64,000 nucleotides of DNA, from contig JAOANR010000008.1 in NCBI GenBank assembly GCA_030278955.1, positions 41,151,301 to 41,215,300 of the forward strand. The letters run 5' to 3'. The translations under genes were made by a program, and so were the position numbers. How positions within the stretch are numbered: position 1 is the first letter of the stretch; every line of letters starts with the position of its first letter. Shown one piece after another: positions 53,557-64,000 of this stretch. The stretch comes from Hygrophila difformis. Lineage: Eukaryota; Streptophyta; Magnoliopsida; Lamiales; Acanthaceae. A model generated the notes under the pieces. It saw only the letters and a program-made list of their open reading frames with translations. It was not told the origin of the DNA and ran no database searches.

Positions 53557-56094
53557 TGTAATACCCGAGAAAACTATTAAGAGGAATCGGAACTAATTTA
53601 ATTAGATAAGATATCGCACGGAAATGTTACGAGCATCAACCCAAACTCGTAATAAATTCTAGATGGAAAAATTCAAACCGTGAATGACCCGGAAAAAAAA
53701 ATCGAGCCGAAAATGTAGAAGGATGGAAGTCCGAAAGAGAGGACCTGACGGATTGCACGACGCGCCCGGACCGAGGTCCAGGTGCTGGCCGCGCGGTAAC
53801 GCGCCACAACCGTGTGGTCGCACTGAACGCGGCAGATCACGCGATCATGGCGATTTCTTGCCAAAATTACGCCTCCCGACTTTGGTAAGAAAATCGGACG
53901 AGTGGGGAAGCTTTTACCCGACCTAGGGCTGCCTCCCCCACTCTACTCACCACTGAACAGCCCCCCAAACACCCACAATCTCTCCCAAAGCCAAACAACT
54001 CTCCGACGAACTTCCGGCAACCCCCGACGAGTATTCCGGCGAAGACGGGACAAGCGAGACAAGGCCACTGCCTTCTAGGACCTTGGTAAGTTGTATTATA
54101 GTGTGTAGCTCGTCCATAAGTCTCAAAAACTCAAAATCTAACCATCTTTCCTTTGCCACGATTTCACGTCGGGGGACGAACAAAAAGCGATCGGAGAAGT
54201 TGGCCGTTCGTCGCGACCTTAGGACGTCCGGAAAGCCCTTACAGTGACCCTATTCTCTAACTAAGTAAGTTAAGACCTTACTCTTCAATTTTTGTGGTTT
54301 ATTGTCGTTTAAAACTTAAGATCAAGACATGTAACTAAAATCGGTTTTCAAAAACCCTACTTTCGACCAATCTCTGAAACTCGCCTAAAACCCGACCTTC
54401 GAGAATTCAAACCGAAAACGTTTCAACATAGCTTTTGTTCATAAGACTTTAAGCTATCTTGTGTCAAAATTTCAGCCATTTTCATAAAGGTTTGATACCC
54501 CAAATCGTACAGTAAAGTTTCTATATAAAAATCAAACATTTGAAATCTGGACAGTTTCATTGTCTCGACTTGATGCATATTTTTCACCCGTTTCTAGATC
54601 GATTCAACCTTGCATTTCTAAACAAAAGTTGTAGATAATTGTGTCTAAATTATGCATATAAAATTTCATAAATTTTGGAGTTCATTTGTTATGTCAAAAC
54701 GGACGATTTCAGAACCTGTTCCAAACCGATTTTTGAGTCCGCGCGTAAGCAGCGTGTTGGTGTCGATTTTTTAACATCTAAAACTCATTATTTCCAAAAT
54801 CTTAAAACATGAAAGTTGTTCATTAAGGTGTTATGTACATCCTGTAAAAATTTTGGACCAATTGGTTTTAACGAAACTGTGTTGGAATCAGTCCTTTGGA
54901 CAGAAATCTTCCTTGGTAAAGAACTCGAAATTTGACTCACTTCGAAACCTTATTTCCGAAAACTTAAAACATGAGAGTTGTTCGTATGTGTGTACTTGAG
55001 CTACTGTGTAAATTTCAGAATTTTTGGTTAAAAGATGAATTTTTAATTTAAAAAGGCGAAAACTGTGACGAATTGGATTTTTCGAACTTGCAAGAACTCG
55101 AATTATGAAATGCAATATCAAACCCTTTGTATACGACGAAACATAAACTTTCGAAAAATCCCGTTCACTAGGCTGAGCCGATCCTCATGTTATCTTTATC
55201 TTTGAGACTGCCTCGTTAGTGGTCTCCCTACTATCTGAGATTGCCTCGTTAGTGATCTCGCGCGCTGTGTTATTTGGACTGCCTCGTTAGTGGTCCTACT
55301 ATCTTTGAGACTGCCTCGTTAGTGGTCTCCCATTTATTTGGACTGCCTCGTTAGTGGTCCTACGATTTGAGATTGCCTCGTTAGTGATCTCCCCGGTATG
55401 ATGTCCTCTTCTTAGTTTGCGGGATGAAATATAAAAGACTTGTGTGTGTATTTAATTATGCTGAATTTATTTATCACGTTTTAAATTATGCCTCTAAATT
55501 ACGTATTTAAATTATGCTTTTAAATTACGCTTTTAACTTAAGTCCTTAAAATTATGTATTCTCGCCTCGAATTCCTTAATCGTGTTTTCCGCTGCAAGTA
55601 ATCTATAAATTTAAATTTAATTTTAATATGCATAAAAAGTCTAACTTTTAAATTAAACACATGTAAATCCTTAAATTGTTTAGTTAGGGATTGACTTACT
55701 CGGTATATTTTTATACTGATAAACCCGTTGTTATTTTTCTTTTACAGATTATGTCGAGTGACGCATGTTCATGCATTGGGGGAAACTATTTCATAGACAT
55801 TTTTATTTCTTGCACTTTAGTACTGTTTTAAATCGGGCATGTTAAACCCGAGTTTTGGCCATGTCGGCCGTGATTACTTTTCCGTTGCATTTACTCTATT
55901 TCGTGCATGGATGATTACTACTTCCGTATTTTGAATTAAGAATTACTATTTTCCGGACTCATTATTGAAATGTTTTAAAAACTTTTGCGTACCCATAAGC
56001 CTTGCATTTCCTTAGCGAGCTCGGGAAGCCGTGTCTTGCTAGGGAGATGTGGCGGTGACATCCCGGCCTGGGTTATCAAATCCGGTGTGTTACA
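53557..56094 (+). repeat. Tekay D 3' LTR
   Basis: 2,538 bp, TGTAATACCCG...GTGTTACA. It is about 37 bp shorter than the 5' LTR because of small indels. Six mini-hairpins at about 55205-55392. Confidence 0.93.
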
Positions 56095-56739
56095 CGGCCT
56101 CTTGGAGGCTAATGTAGCTTGGAGGCCTTAGAGGTCGTGGCTGCCTCTTGGAAGCAAAGGCAACTTGGAGGCCGAGGCCATAGTGGCCTCCTGGAGGCGT
56201 TAGAAGCCATGGTGGCCTCTTGTAGGCCAAGGCAACTTGAAGGCCTTAGAGGCCATGACGGTCTCTTGGAGGCCAAGGCAGTTTGGAGGCCTTAGAGGCC
56301 ATGGCGGCCCTTTGGATGCCAATTCGGCCTTAGAGGCCATGGCGGCCTCTTTGAGGCCAAATTGGCCTCTTGGAAGCTTTAGAGGCCATGACGGCCGTTG
56401 GGAGAGCTTAGAGGCCATGGTGGCCTCTTGGAGTCCTTAGAGGCCTTGCCAGCCTCTTGGAGGCCAAGACGGCCTCTTGAAGGCCTTAGAGGCCATGCAG
56501 GCCTCTTGACGACCTTAGAGGTCATGCGGCATCTTAGATGCCTTAGAGGCCATGACGGCCTCTTGGAGGTCATAGAGGCCATGTTGGCCACTTGAAGGCT
56601 TTGGAGGTCATGGCGTCCTCTTAGATGCTTTAGAGGCCAAGACGGCCTCTTGGAGGCCGAGGCGGGGCCCTCAAAGGACGTGAAGGCCACGACGGCCTCT
56701 TGGAGGTCTTAGAGACCATGCGGCCTCTTGGATGCCTTA
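56095..56739. repeat. GGCC-rich minisatellite, segment 2
   Basis: A degenerate array with a period near 29 bp. Consensus roughly TTAGAGGCCATGRCGG plus CCTCTTGGAGGCC. The self-complementary GGCC/GAGGCC blocks give repetitive frames on both strands, none of them credible as genes. Interrupted at 56739 by a MITE. Confidence 0.88.
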
Positions 56740-57397
56740 GACTATCTTTAACCATGACCACCTCAACCACCCAACCATCCAACCATCTCATTATTTAATT
56801 AATTTCTCTCTCCTCCAACTCATCAATATCCATCCCAACCCAACCACCCAATTTTACATACTTTATCAATAACCACCCAACCATCCAACCACAATATTAT
56901 ACTATATAATTATTTTAATTGATATAATTTTAAATTATATTGAAATATAAAAAATTAATATATCAAAAATATAAAATATTTATCTTATTTATAAAGAATA
57001 AAAATCTAAAATATTAATATATTTTTTATTTATTTTTATTTTTTAAGAAATTAAAAATAGGTTAAATACATCAAAATTGATATATTGTGTATTTAATAAA
57101 AATATAGCAAGAGTGGTCTCTATTTGTAGAGAAAGAAAAATTATAAAATTTGGTATATGTTAAAATTATATTTATTTATTTATATAAAAGATATAATCAT
57201 TTTATTAGATAAATTTAAAATAATTACTTAACAAAGTCACCATCCCATTAGCCCAAACAAAGAGACCACTTGGTCTCAATTTTGAAAGGGTCGAACCTTG
57301 TCATGCAACCACACCATATTTTTTCTTTTTTTTTTTAAAAATTAATGATGAGGTGGCGGTTGGGTTGGGGTGGGGATGGTCATGGATAAACCTAGTC
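56740..57397. mobile_element. MITE (PIF/Harbinger-like, TTA target duplication)
   Basis: 658 bp, AT-rich centre, no coding. Terminal inverted repeats of about 35 bp: left GACTATCTTTAACCATGACC, right (reverse complement) GACTAGGTTTATCCATGACC, with further matches in the next CAACC-rich part. Flanked by TTA (56737-56739, 57398-57400); the array reads CCTTAGAGGCC across the empty site. The TTA duplication suggests Harbinger/Tourist type. Confidence 0.75.
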
Positions 57398-57400
57398 TTA

Positions 57401-57566
57401 GAGGCCATGATGGCCACTTGAAGGCCTTAGAGGACATGCTCCCTCTTGGATGCCTTAGAGGTCATGGCGGCCTCTTGGAGGCCTTAGAGGCCGTGGCGGC
57501 CTCTTTGAGGCTTTGACACCTTGGAGGCCTTAGAGGTCATGGCGGCCTCTTAGAGGCCAGGGCAGG
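57401..57566. repeat. GGCC-rich minisatellite, segment 3
   Basis: Continuation of the array after the MITE. Ends where the LINE fragment starts. Confidence 0.8.
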
Positions 57567-57997
57567 TTAATTTGGCCCATGCAACAACTCTTATCCAGTA
57601 AGTCACATTTCGTAGAAGGTAGCCACAAGGTTTGCATCACATAGGTAGGGATCGAAGACAAACTGCTCAGGCCAGTGTCAATCTCCCAGCTTTATTAAGT
57701 AAGGAACGCTTCCAATTATTAAGCTTCCTGTTAACTTTCTCCACCAAAAAATGCACTTGCCTTTTGCGAGTTATCCCATGAAACAGAAGAAAACCAAGAT
57801 CCGTTTCCAGCTGGTCATTAAATTCAATACCAAGAAGAGAAGAAATAACATGCGAGTCTGAGTAGAGACTGCCACAGAAGCCAAAGCTGTCGATTTATTA
57901 GGGTTAATTCGTAACCCAGCAAGAGACGCAAAGCTTGGCATAACCTCATCAACACATTGGGCACTAGCAGCAGATGCATGAGAAACTATTAATAAGT
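57567..57997 (-). pseudogene. L1-type LINE reverse transcriptase fragment
   Basis: Minus strand. Peptides DLLIVSHASAASAQCVDEV, SLAGLRINPNKS, LGFLLFHGITRK and NNWKRSLLNKAGRLTLA correspond, in order, to the region after the catalytic site and the thumb of plant L1 RT. Split over frames and with stops, so dead. It is cut at 57997 by Tekay E; the 5' part, if still present, would lie beyond E. Confidence 0.8.
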
Positions 57998-60801
57998 TGT
58001 AACACCCCGGTTTTGGTAACCCAGGCCGGGATGCCACCGCCACACCTCCCAAGCAAGACACGACTCATTCGAGCTCACTTGAGAGATGCTAAGGCTAGAG
58101 GTATTTCAAAAATAATTTAAAAGCAAGCCCAAAAAGATTTAATTTAAAAATAACATAAAACATCCACACATAATAAAATAAGTCGCAGCGGAAATTTAAA
58201 CTTGGGCCGACATGGCCAAAACGCAGTGTCTAATAAAGTCTAAACGAAATATACGACATAATGATAATGTATTATTGTCCCCGCCCGATGCATGAATGCT
58301 CATGCCACATCTTCATACTCTGTAACAGAAAATATAAAAACAACGGTTTATCAGTATATAAAATACTGAGTAAGTCAATTCCTAACGTAGCAATAAAGGG
58401 GTTTAAGAATTTAACTAATAAAAATATACTTTTACTCATGCACATTTATAAACATGTAATTTGACCAAATAATAAACAAGGATTTAATTCGCATAATTTT
58501 TATAGGCACAATTAATTTAAAAATAATTTAAATAAGGCATAGACATGAATTTAGAAGTATAAATATAGTTGAATAAATTAATAAATAAATAAAGAACTCA
58601 AGTCTTTTAGTTTCTCGTTCCGCCACAATCGAGTTTCTCAAATTTCTCAAGTTTTTCACGATTGCAAGGCAATCTCAACAATATTTCATGTAACCGTTGG
58701 CCGCAGCCAAATACGCCATACCCAGTACCACTCGGAGCGTCGGAAAACCCATACGGATACTCCCGAGAGTGTAGGCCCAAATCGATAGCTGTTTTGGCAC
58801 AATTTTTCATAAAGGTCACTCTCGTCCGTTTAGGCGCGAAGTAAAAAGCTAGAGGGGCACCCTGCAGAGCACACACCCCCTACATAGCAAGTTCAACCTA
58901 GTGTAACGGGATTTTTGAAATTAGTTTTTATCACTCCAAAAGGGATTTCAACCGTTTAGTTTAGAAATCTTAATTTCACCAAGCATAGTATATGTTTTCG
59001 TCACAGTTCGCGCCTTTTTAATTTAAAAATTCGTTTCTCAGGCGAACGACATGAAATTTACACAGTAAATCAAACACACCCTAATGAACAACTTTCATTC
59101 TTTATATTTTTCGAAATAAGGTGAGGAGATAAGTCGAATTTTAAGATCTTTCCGGAAAACATAAGCTGTCAGAATTCAGAACAGCACACAATTTTTAAAA
59201 CGTATTTTCGATCTATCAAACGAGCTTAAAAAATTCTGAAAATTTACGGACACATACCCGACACGAAAATGAACAACTTTTATTAGAGGCTTCTTAGTCA
59301 AAAAGTATTCGGATCAATTCAGAATCGTGCAATAATTTCAAGCTAGCAAGTCTGTCATTATTCTTTTCTAAATCACAGATCAACCAGATCATTTTAGAGG
59401 CGATTAGCTATAACTTTCATCTATACATAAAAGGTTAATTTCGATTGGATCCATTAGTAAAACACCATTGAAGTTCGGACATACAAATCTGTCATCTTTT
59501 CCGATTTGATGAAAAATGCAGAGAAAGCCATATTTGATTTCGGGGTCCAAATATTGTTGAAAATTCGTGAAATTTTAACACAATATAGATTAAAGTCTTA
59601 GGAACAAAATCTTAGTTTTGACTTTTTTGTTTTGAACTCTCAAAAGGGGAGTTTTACTCGAATCTCAGAAATCGCGTGTAGAGTGAGTTTTTGTGACAGA
59701 TTTTCGTATTTTGATTAAATCTTACAATCCAATCGACTTGGGGCCACCAAAATTGGTACGAAAGGAGTCAACTTATAGTGCACGAATTCTAGGATGTTTG
59801 TGGGATGATCGGGGCGCCTGGGGTCTGCTACGGACACGTCCAAATTACTCCGTCACCTTCTCTTCGATCCCGATTTATGATTATAAGAACGAAAAACTGA
59901 AAGTTAGGATCCAGATTCGACTAAAAACCATGAACTAAGGTTCAAAACTACAGCTTACCACCAACCTAGTCTGCGGGGTGCCAAATTCTCGTCCAAAATG
60001 TCGTCTCCTCCCTCGAACGGTCCACGAACGAGCGCAACTTAGGATTTCAGATTTCTTGAAGGTGGGAGGGGTTTGGGCGGCTGCTATGGTTTTTTTGGGG
60101 CTAAGATTCCCTAAATAGCACGAAGATGTTTCCCAAACACCAGGAGGCAGGTTTCCATCATTACGGGTCGGGAAATCGGGGTGGTGATCGAGTTTCCTTC
60201 CTTGGACGCAAGTTTCCCACAGCCTGCTTGCTTGGCGCGGTGGTGGGGCGTTTTTGGCCCAAAAATGCACGAGGGCCGCACGAGCCTGGCCTAGGCTTTG
60301 GCTTGGGCCGGGTCATGCTATCCGTCGGGCCTTTTCTCCTCTCTTTTGGGCTTCTATCCTTCTACGTTCTCGGGCTTAATTATTGGGGTTATTCTCGGAC
60401 TATAAATTCCTATTTTTTAAATTCATTTCGTACTCGAAATAATTTCGTATTCGAAGTCTTGAAATCGTCGACTATTGGTTTCCGTGCAATAATTTATTTA
60501 ATTAAAAATTATTTCCAACTTCACGTGTTCTTGGAATTAAATCTCTTTTTGATCTTGAATTTAATTCCATTTCTTTTGGCCCCAATCCATGAAATTTTTT
60601 CGGGCTTCCTTTCCCTCTTTTATTCCATTTCGACTCGTCCAACGTTTTGGATTTGAATTTTTGAATTTATCGGCATGTCATTTATGAGCAATAATTTATT
60701 GTAATAAATTATTTTCGTCTTCTCGGAATTATTTCGACCTTGTTCAGATTAAGAACTTTATTTTATTCATTTGGACGCAAATAAAAATCTCGGGTATTAC
60801 A
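57998..60801 (-). repeat. Tekay E 3' LTR
   Basis: 2.8-kb LTR (TGTAACACCCC...ATTACA on plus). It belongs to a subfamily distinct from A, C and D but shares the CTCTGCAGGGTGCCCCT block (about 58852-58869, reverse complement) and the CCGCAGCC...GCCATACCCAG module. A TATA-like CTATTTAG lies on the minus strand near 60113. Confidence 0.88.
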
Positions 60802-60840
60802 ATCTACCCTCCTTAGAAATCCACTTCGTCCCCGAAGTTG
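60802..60840 (-). promoter_or_regulatory. Polypurine tract and hairpin 2 of Tekay E
   Basis: Minus strand CTAAGGAGGGTAGAT next to the LTR, then arms CAACTTCG/CGAAGTGG (one mismatch) around GGGA at 60821-60840. Confidence 0.7.
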
Positions 60841-61011
60841 TGTCATGCTCGAAATGATAATGCCAAGAATAAAATTATTCTCATTGCACCTGTCCAGCGT
60901 AATCAAGCAGTTGCTCGCACAAAAATATTGAGGTTCTAGAAGAAAAAAAAAATTTACCTCGATGCGTGACGACTTCTTACGGGATGTCACATCCTCTCCC
61001 CCTTTGGGCTT

Positions 61012-61031
61012 CAGTTATGTCCCCATAACTG
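61012..61031 (-). other. Hairpin 1 of Tekay E
   Basis: CAGTTATG-GGGA-CATAACTG in element sense, identical to A and C, after the pol remnant. The purine tract at 60989-61006 follows. Confidence 0.75.
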
Positions 61032-61560
61032 CCTATGAATTGGTCTTAAAAAGGTTCGAGTATCGTTGTCTCATATCGGTTTTCAATCAAAGTTGCTAAC
61101 GTCAAATTTCACAAGGTTCGCAAAGAATTCTAAGTTCTTGATTACTATTAGGACGTGATACCACTTTTCCTATGGTAGTCGAATTCCTAAGCTAATCATC
61201 TCGCACTTAGGTAGATCTAGTTCAGGCAAGGTTCTTGATGATATACTCGAACAACTTGTTCTAGAATTAAACAGGATTTTAAGTGTACTTAAAACAAGAA
61301 ATGTACATGCCATCATTTCGCCCTGTGCAGGTACATTTGCTTGATTTATCACGTTCAAATGTCCCATGGGTCTCCCTTGATTATTCTGCTGGTTCTGATT
61401 CTGGTTTTGGTTCGGGTTCTGTCGAGGGCGTTGATTTTGATTTTGAGGGGGTCGATGCCCTTAATTGTTGCCATTTCAACCGTCTGGGTTCTGTGGTCAG
61501 GTCTGGCGACTAGGTCCTCCCTTTTAGTAATATTCTGAATCCGGGTTCGACACTCATTCA
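61022..61560 (-). pseudogene. pol: Tekay E pol remnant: protease fused to chromodomain tail
   Basis: Minus strand. Gln/Asn-type linker, then LNVINQANVPAQGEMMACTF and a decayed protease (LFNSRTSCSSIS for LFDSGAS-type), [13 protein letters not shown], and a VVIKNLEFFANLVKFDVSNFD-like stretch running directly (about 61095) into a decayed chromodomain end (TDMRQRYSNLF) and the VMGT-type stop. RT, RNase H and integrase are deleted in one step. Confidence 0.75.
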
Positions 61561-62561
61561 TCCGATGTCCACGTCGACCACATCAGAAGCATGTGTCCGG
61601 TTGAGGGCATCCCCTCGCCAAATGAGGTTGGTTACACCTTGGCCATCGGGGTACGTAGTCATCACGGTTGAAGACTCTTCTATTGGCGCCTCCATCGTTG
61701 CCTTGGGCTGGTCTATTTCGGCTATCGCGAAAATTATTTCTACCCAAGTCATTATCAGCTCTGCGGTCCTTATTTCTCTTGGTTGTCCTTGGGGGCCTCG
61801 GCTAGTCTCACCTATCGCTTTTCGTTTCAGTCCTTGAACTCGTGCAACCGCTACCGCACGATCGTAAACAGCTTGTAGGTCGGGGGACACCCGTGATCAT
61901 CTCCCTAATAGCCAGATTTAGTCCCATTTTGAACTTTTGTGCCTTCTCTACATCAGTCAGCACCAATCTCGGCGCAAATCGCACCAACTCCTTGAAACGG
62001 TTATAGTACTCTTGGACCGTTTGCCCTCTCTGCTTCAGCGACATGAATTCCTCATACATTGCAGCTTTTGTACTCATGGGATAGGAACGATCCCTAAGCA
62101 GCTCCATGAACACTACCCAAGAGTAGGACTCGTCTTCCTCACTCAATTTTCCTTGGGTGCCTTGCCACCAATCATCCGCCTCGCCTCCCAAGTAGTACGA
62201 GGCCACGTGAACCTTCTCCGCATCCGGGTACTTTACGGTGTTCAACAGCTTGTCGAACGTCCTTATCCACTCTTCTAGTTTGGCCGGATCCTCCTCACCG
62301 GCATAATGTGGCGGCTGGTAAGGATTTACCATGGCCAGGTAGTTAATATGGGCCTAGGGCGGAGGTACCGCCACAACTTGTCCTTGGTTCACTTGTGCGT
62401 TCCCTAGCGCAATTAAAACTTCCTCGATGGTTCGTAGACGGTTGCCTACGTTGTTAGGTACAGGGGCAGCTTGCCCACCTTGGTTTTTCAGTGGGGTGTT
62501 GTGGCACTTCATTAGTGTTTTGTGGAATGGGTTGCTTTCGTGGTCTTCCTCTTGGTGCCAT
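61558..62561 (-). pseudogene. gag: Tekay E gag
   Basis: It starts MAPRGRPRKQPIPQ at 62561. A frameshift follows within about 35 codons and a stop near 62353. The main capsid piece is 62332-61808 (MVNPYQPPHYAGEEDPAKLE, ASYYLGGEADDWWQG, VQEYYNRFKELVRFAPR). A further frameshift near 61880 leads to a second piece (61890-61558) and the CysXXCys knuckle region. Clearly homologous to Tekay D gag. Confidence 0.85.
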
Positions 62562-62725
62562 TCTGTTACAAATGCACAAGGATTAGATCATAAGGAGTTG
62601 ATAGTGCATGTAGATAGTGAGTTGTTAAATCAAAGATAGCGATAGGAGTGGTTTAATATATGGCATTTTAGTTGTTTAATGTATATTCTGATGTGGCGAT
62701 TTAGGGTTAAGCTTTTAGATGTGGC

Positions 62726-62783
<58 letters not shown>

Positions 62784-62989
62784 ATTGTTGCTTGGGAAGC
62801 CCAACAAGATTTTTGGAATATATAAAGAGTATTTTTAATAAATAAAAACTTGCATTTTATTACTCGACATAAGAAATTTCTAATACAAGTAATAGGAAAG
62901 GAAATGACGATACTAATCTTAGAGAAGGAAATGATTCGGCTAGTAAATTAGAAGTACTACTAATAGTGCATCAAAGAAATCAAAAGATC
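62562..62989. other. ORF1-gag spacer of Tekay E with (TA)n
   Basis: Contains (TA)n at about 62730-62781 (some 26 repeats), GATTTAGGGTT near 62700 (telo-box-like) and a minus-strand AATAAAATGCAAGT (poly(A)-type, about 62848-62861) as in Tekay A. Confidence 0.6.
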
Positions 62990-63381
62990 CTAAGCTTCTC
63001 CTGAATAAGTAGCAAGGTCCTCCATCGGGTCCTCTTCCTCAACTGGGCTTGGAACCGGGCTTGGCTCTACCAAATGATTAGCTACGGGGCTGAGCGGTAG
63101 CAGGTAGTCAGTGAGGTGGATTAAGTCCATCCCCTGTGCCTCGATCTTCTCGATCAGATCATGATTTTGTTTAGTAAGATTATGGACTTGGGTTTGAAGT
63201 TCAGTGACTTGGGTTTGAAGTTGGGTTAAATTGTGGTGATCCGCTTCTCTAAGGTTCCCCAGGTGGGTCATGTTGGCCTCAAGTTGCCCTACTCGATTTT
63301 TGAAGTAGTTGATGTGTTGTTTAGATTTAGGTATGCGTTAATCAGTTTCATCATGAGGTTGATCATGTTCGGTTCAGCCAT
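62990..63381 (-). pseudogene. Tekay leader ORF1 (E copy), frameshifted
   Basis: Start MAEPNMINLMMKLINAYLNL at 63381. A frameshift near 63325 moves coding to the frame of the downstream coiled coil (NLREADHHNLTQLQTQVTEL) and acidic end (EEEDPMEDLATYSGEA). Shorter than the other copies because the Pro-rich linker is reduced. Confidence 0.75.
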
Positions 63382-63677
63382 CTAGTGCAAACGAAATGGG
63401 TTAAAGTTAGAACATGTCTAAAAATAACGTTAGAAAGTACAAGAATGTAAACATGCATGCAAGTATGCATATGCAATCCCCCCAAAGATAATATATATTT
63501 ATTTTCCATGGGTTTCAAAATAAAAATTTATTCCATGGAAATAGTATTTTAATTTTAAAAATAATAATAGTAAAAACTTTTGGGCCTCTATATTGGGCCA
63601 AAAATAACAAACTCTTGGGCTCTAATTAAAATATAGGTATTGGACTAAAAATAATTGGGCTCAGATAACAAGTAAAT

Positions 63678-64000
63678 TGTAATACCCGAGAATTTTCCAA
63701 CATAAAATAAAACAATAATTAAATAAATAAATAATAAATAAAATAAATACTATAAATAAATAAACAAATCCAGCAAATAAAAGAAATAAATAAAGATAAG
63801 GAAATGAGAAATGAGATTTTTACTTAAAAAGGAATTAAAGGAATTTAATTAAATAAAAGGATGGATAAATGGTACACCAAAACCCGACACTAATGAACTC
63901 GAGTATTCGAATCCAAAACATCCAATTAGACTGAGAATAAAATTAGAGAGAAAGTATGAACCCGAATATACCCCGGAAATCGGAATTCGGGAGCATAGAG
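63678..64000 (+). repeat. Element F: start of an A-type Tekay LTR, plus strand, runs off the window
   Basis: TGTAATACCCGAG, then (AAAT)n and the U3 of the Tekay A LTR in reverse orientation to A. It abuts the primer region of E. A possible left target duplication is TAAAT (63673-63677); the partner is outside the window. Confidence 0.8.

Larger units (their letters stand above)
44740..56094 (+). mobile_element. Tekay D: most complete but defective Tekay/Del element
   Basis: 11,355 bp with CGGCC target duplications. LTRs at 44740-47314 and 53557-56094. Internal 6.2 kb: primer site, ORF1, gag, protease, RT, RNase H, integrase, chromodomain, two hairpin/polypurine modules. Lesions: two gag stops, a gag-pol frameshift, an altered protease motif, two pol stops, one pol frameshift and a deletion in the integrase zinc finger. 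It serves as the reference layout for A, C and E. Confidence 0.94.
57998..63677 (-). mobile_element. Tekay E: deleted Tekay/Del element, 5' end displaced by element F
   Basis: Minus strand. 3' LTR 57998-60801, polypurine tract, a pol remnant in which the protease is joined to the chromodomain tail, gag, ORF1 and a decayed primer site (GCTCAGATAACA at 63659-63670; expected GCTCTGATACCA). Where the 5' LTR should begin, an oppositely oriented A-type LTR (F) starts at 63678. The rest of E is presumably beyond the window. Confidence 0.85.

Noticed and set aside
56200..56690. Repetitive frames on both strands of the GGCC array as a Leu/Arg/Trp-rich protein
   Set aside because: The period of the peptide follows the ~29-bp DNA repeat on both strands, so the frames are products of the minisatellite.
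62730..62781. (TA)n tract as a functional element
   Set aside because: A plain dinucleotide microsatellite in a non-coding spacer; it is not present in the other Tekay copies.

Overview
This is plant nuclear DNA from a gene-poor, heterochromatin-like region. I found no cellular gene, tRNA, rRNA or bacterial feature. Almost all of the window is Ty3/gypsy LTR retrotransposons of two lineages. The first is Tekay/Del chromoviruses: initiator-Met primer site TGGTATCAGAGC, LTRs beginning TGTAATACCCG, and an integrase ending in GPY and chromodomain-like segments. The second is a giant Athila element: Asp-tRNA primer site next to an LTR beginning TGATAATGG. Smaller pieces are a GGCC-rich minisatellite, a Harbinger-like MITE and an L1 LINE fragment. 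The species cannot be named from the sequence; an angiosperm is the safest reading.

Layout. Host flank (1-321). Tekay A, minus strand (322-43685, target duplication GTAGA). Its 5' LTR is split by Athila B, minus strand (9156-41452, duplication GTTTG). Athila B's gag is split by Tekay C, plus strand (25411-34965, duplication ACATT). Host sequence resumes at 43686 and runs into a ~29-bp GGCC-rich tandem array (from ~44560). That array holds Tekay D, plus strand (44740-56094, duplication CGGCC) and a MITE (56740-57397, duplication TTA). An L1 fragment (57567-57997) is then cut by Tekay E, minus strand (57998-63677). A further A-type LTR, element F on the plus strand, enters at 63678 and leaves the window.

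How the parts relate. Tekay D is the fullest copy: leader ORF1, then gag and protease/RT/RNase H/integrase, all carrying stops and frameshifts. Tekay E is a deletion derivative in which the protease is fused to the tail of the chromodomain. Tekay A and C share an unusual layout: ORF1, then a gene in ANTISENSE orientation with a conserved ~600-bp 5'-UTR intron, then only the 3' part of pol. The antisense protein resembles ORF3 (the so-called env-like ORF) of Athila B, so one protein family sits in two retrotransposon lineages in the same nest.

The most interesting unexplained signals are structural. (1) Tekay copies carry a 20-nt hairpin (8-bp stem, GGGA loop) over the pol stop codon, followed by a polypurine tract. 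About 250 bp later a second hairpin-plus-polypurine tract lies at the true LTR edge. (2) Athila B repeats its LTR-edge polypurine motif twice internally, each time beside a long inverted repeat. (3) The Tekay D LTR has six tandem mini-hairpins whose stem bases covary. (4) The Athila LTR and one internal region hold clusters of nested AATTCGAATT palindromes. All alignments, counts and percentages here were made by eye.
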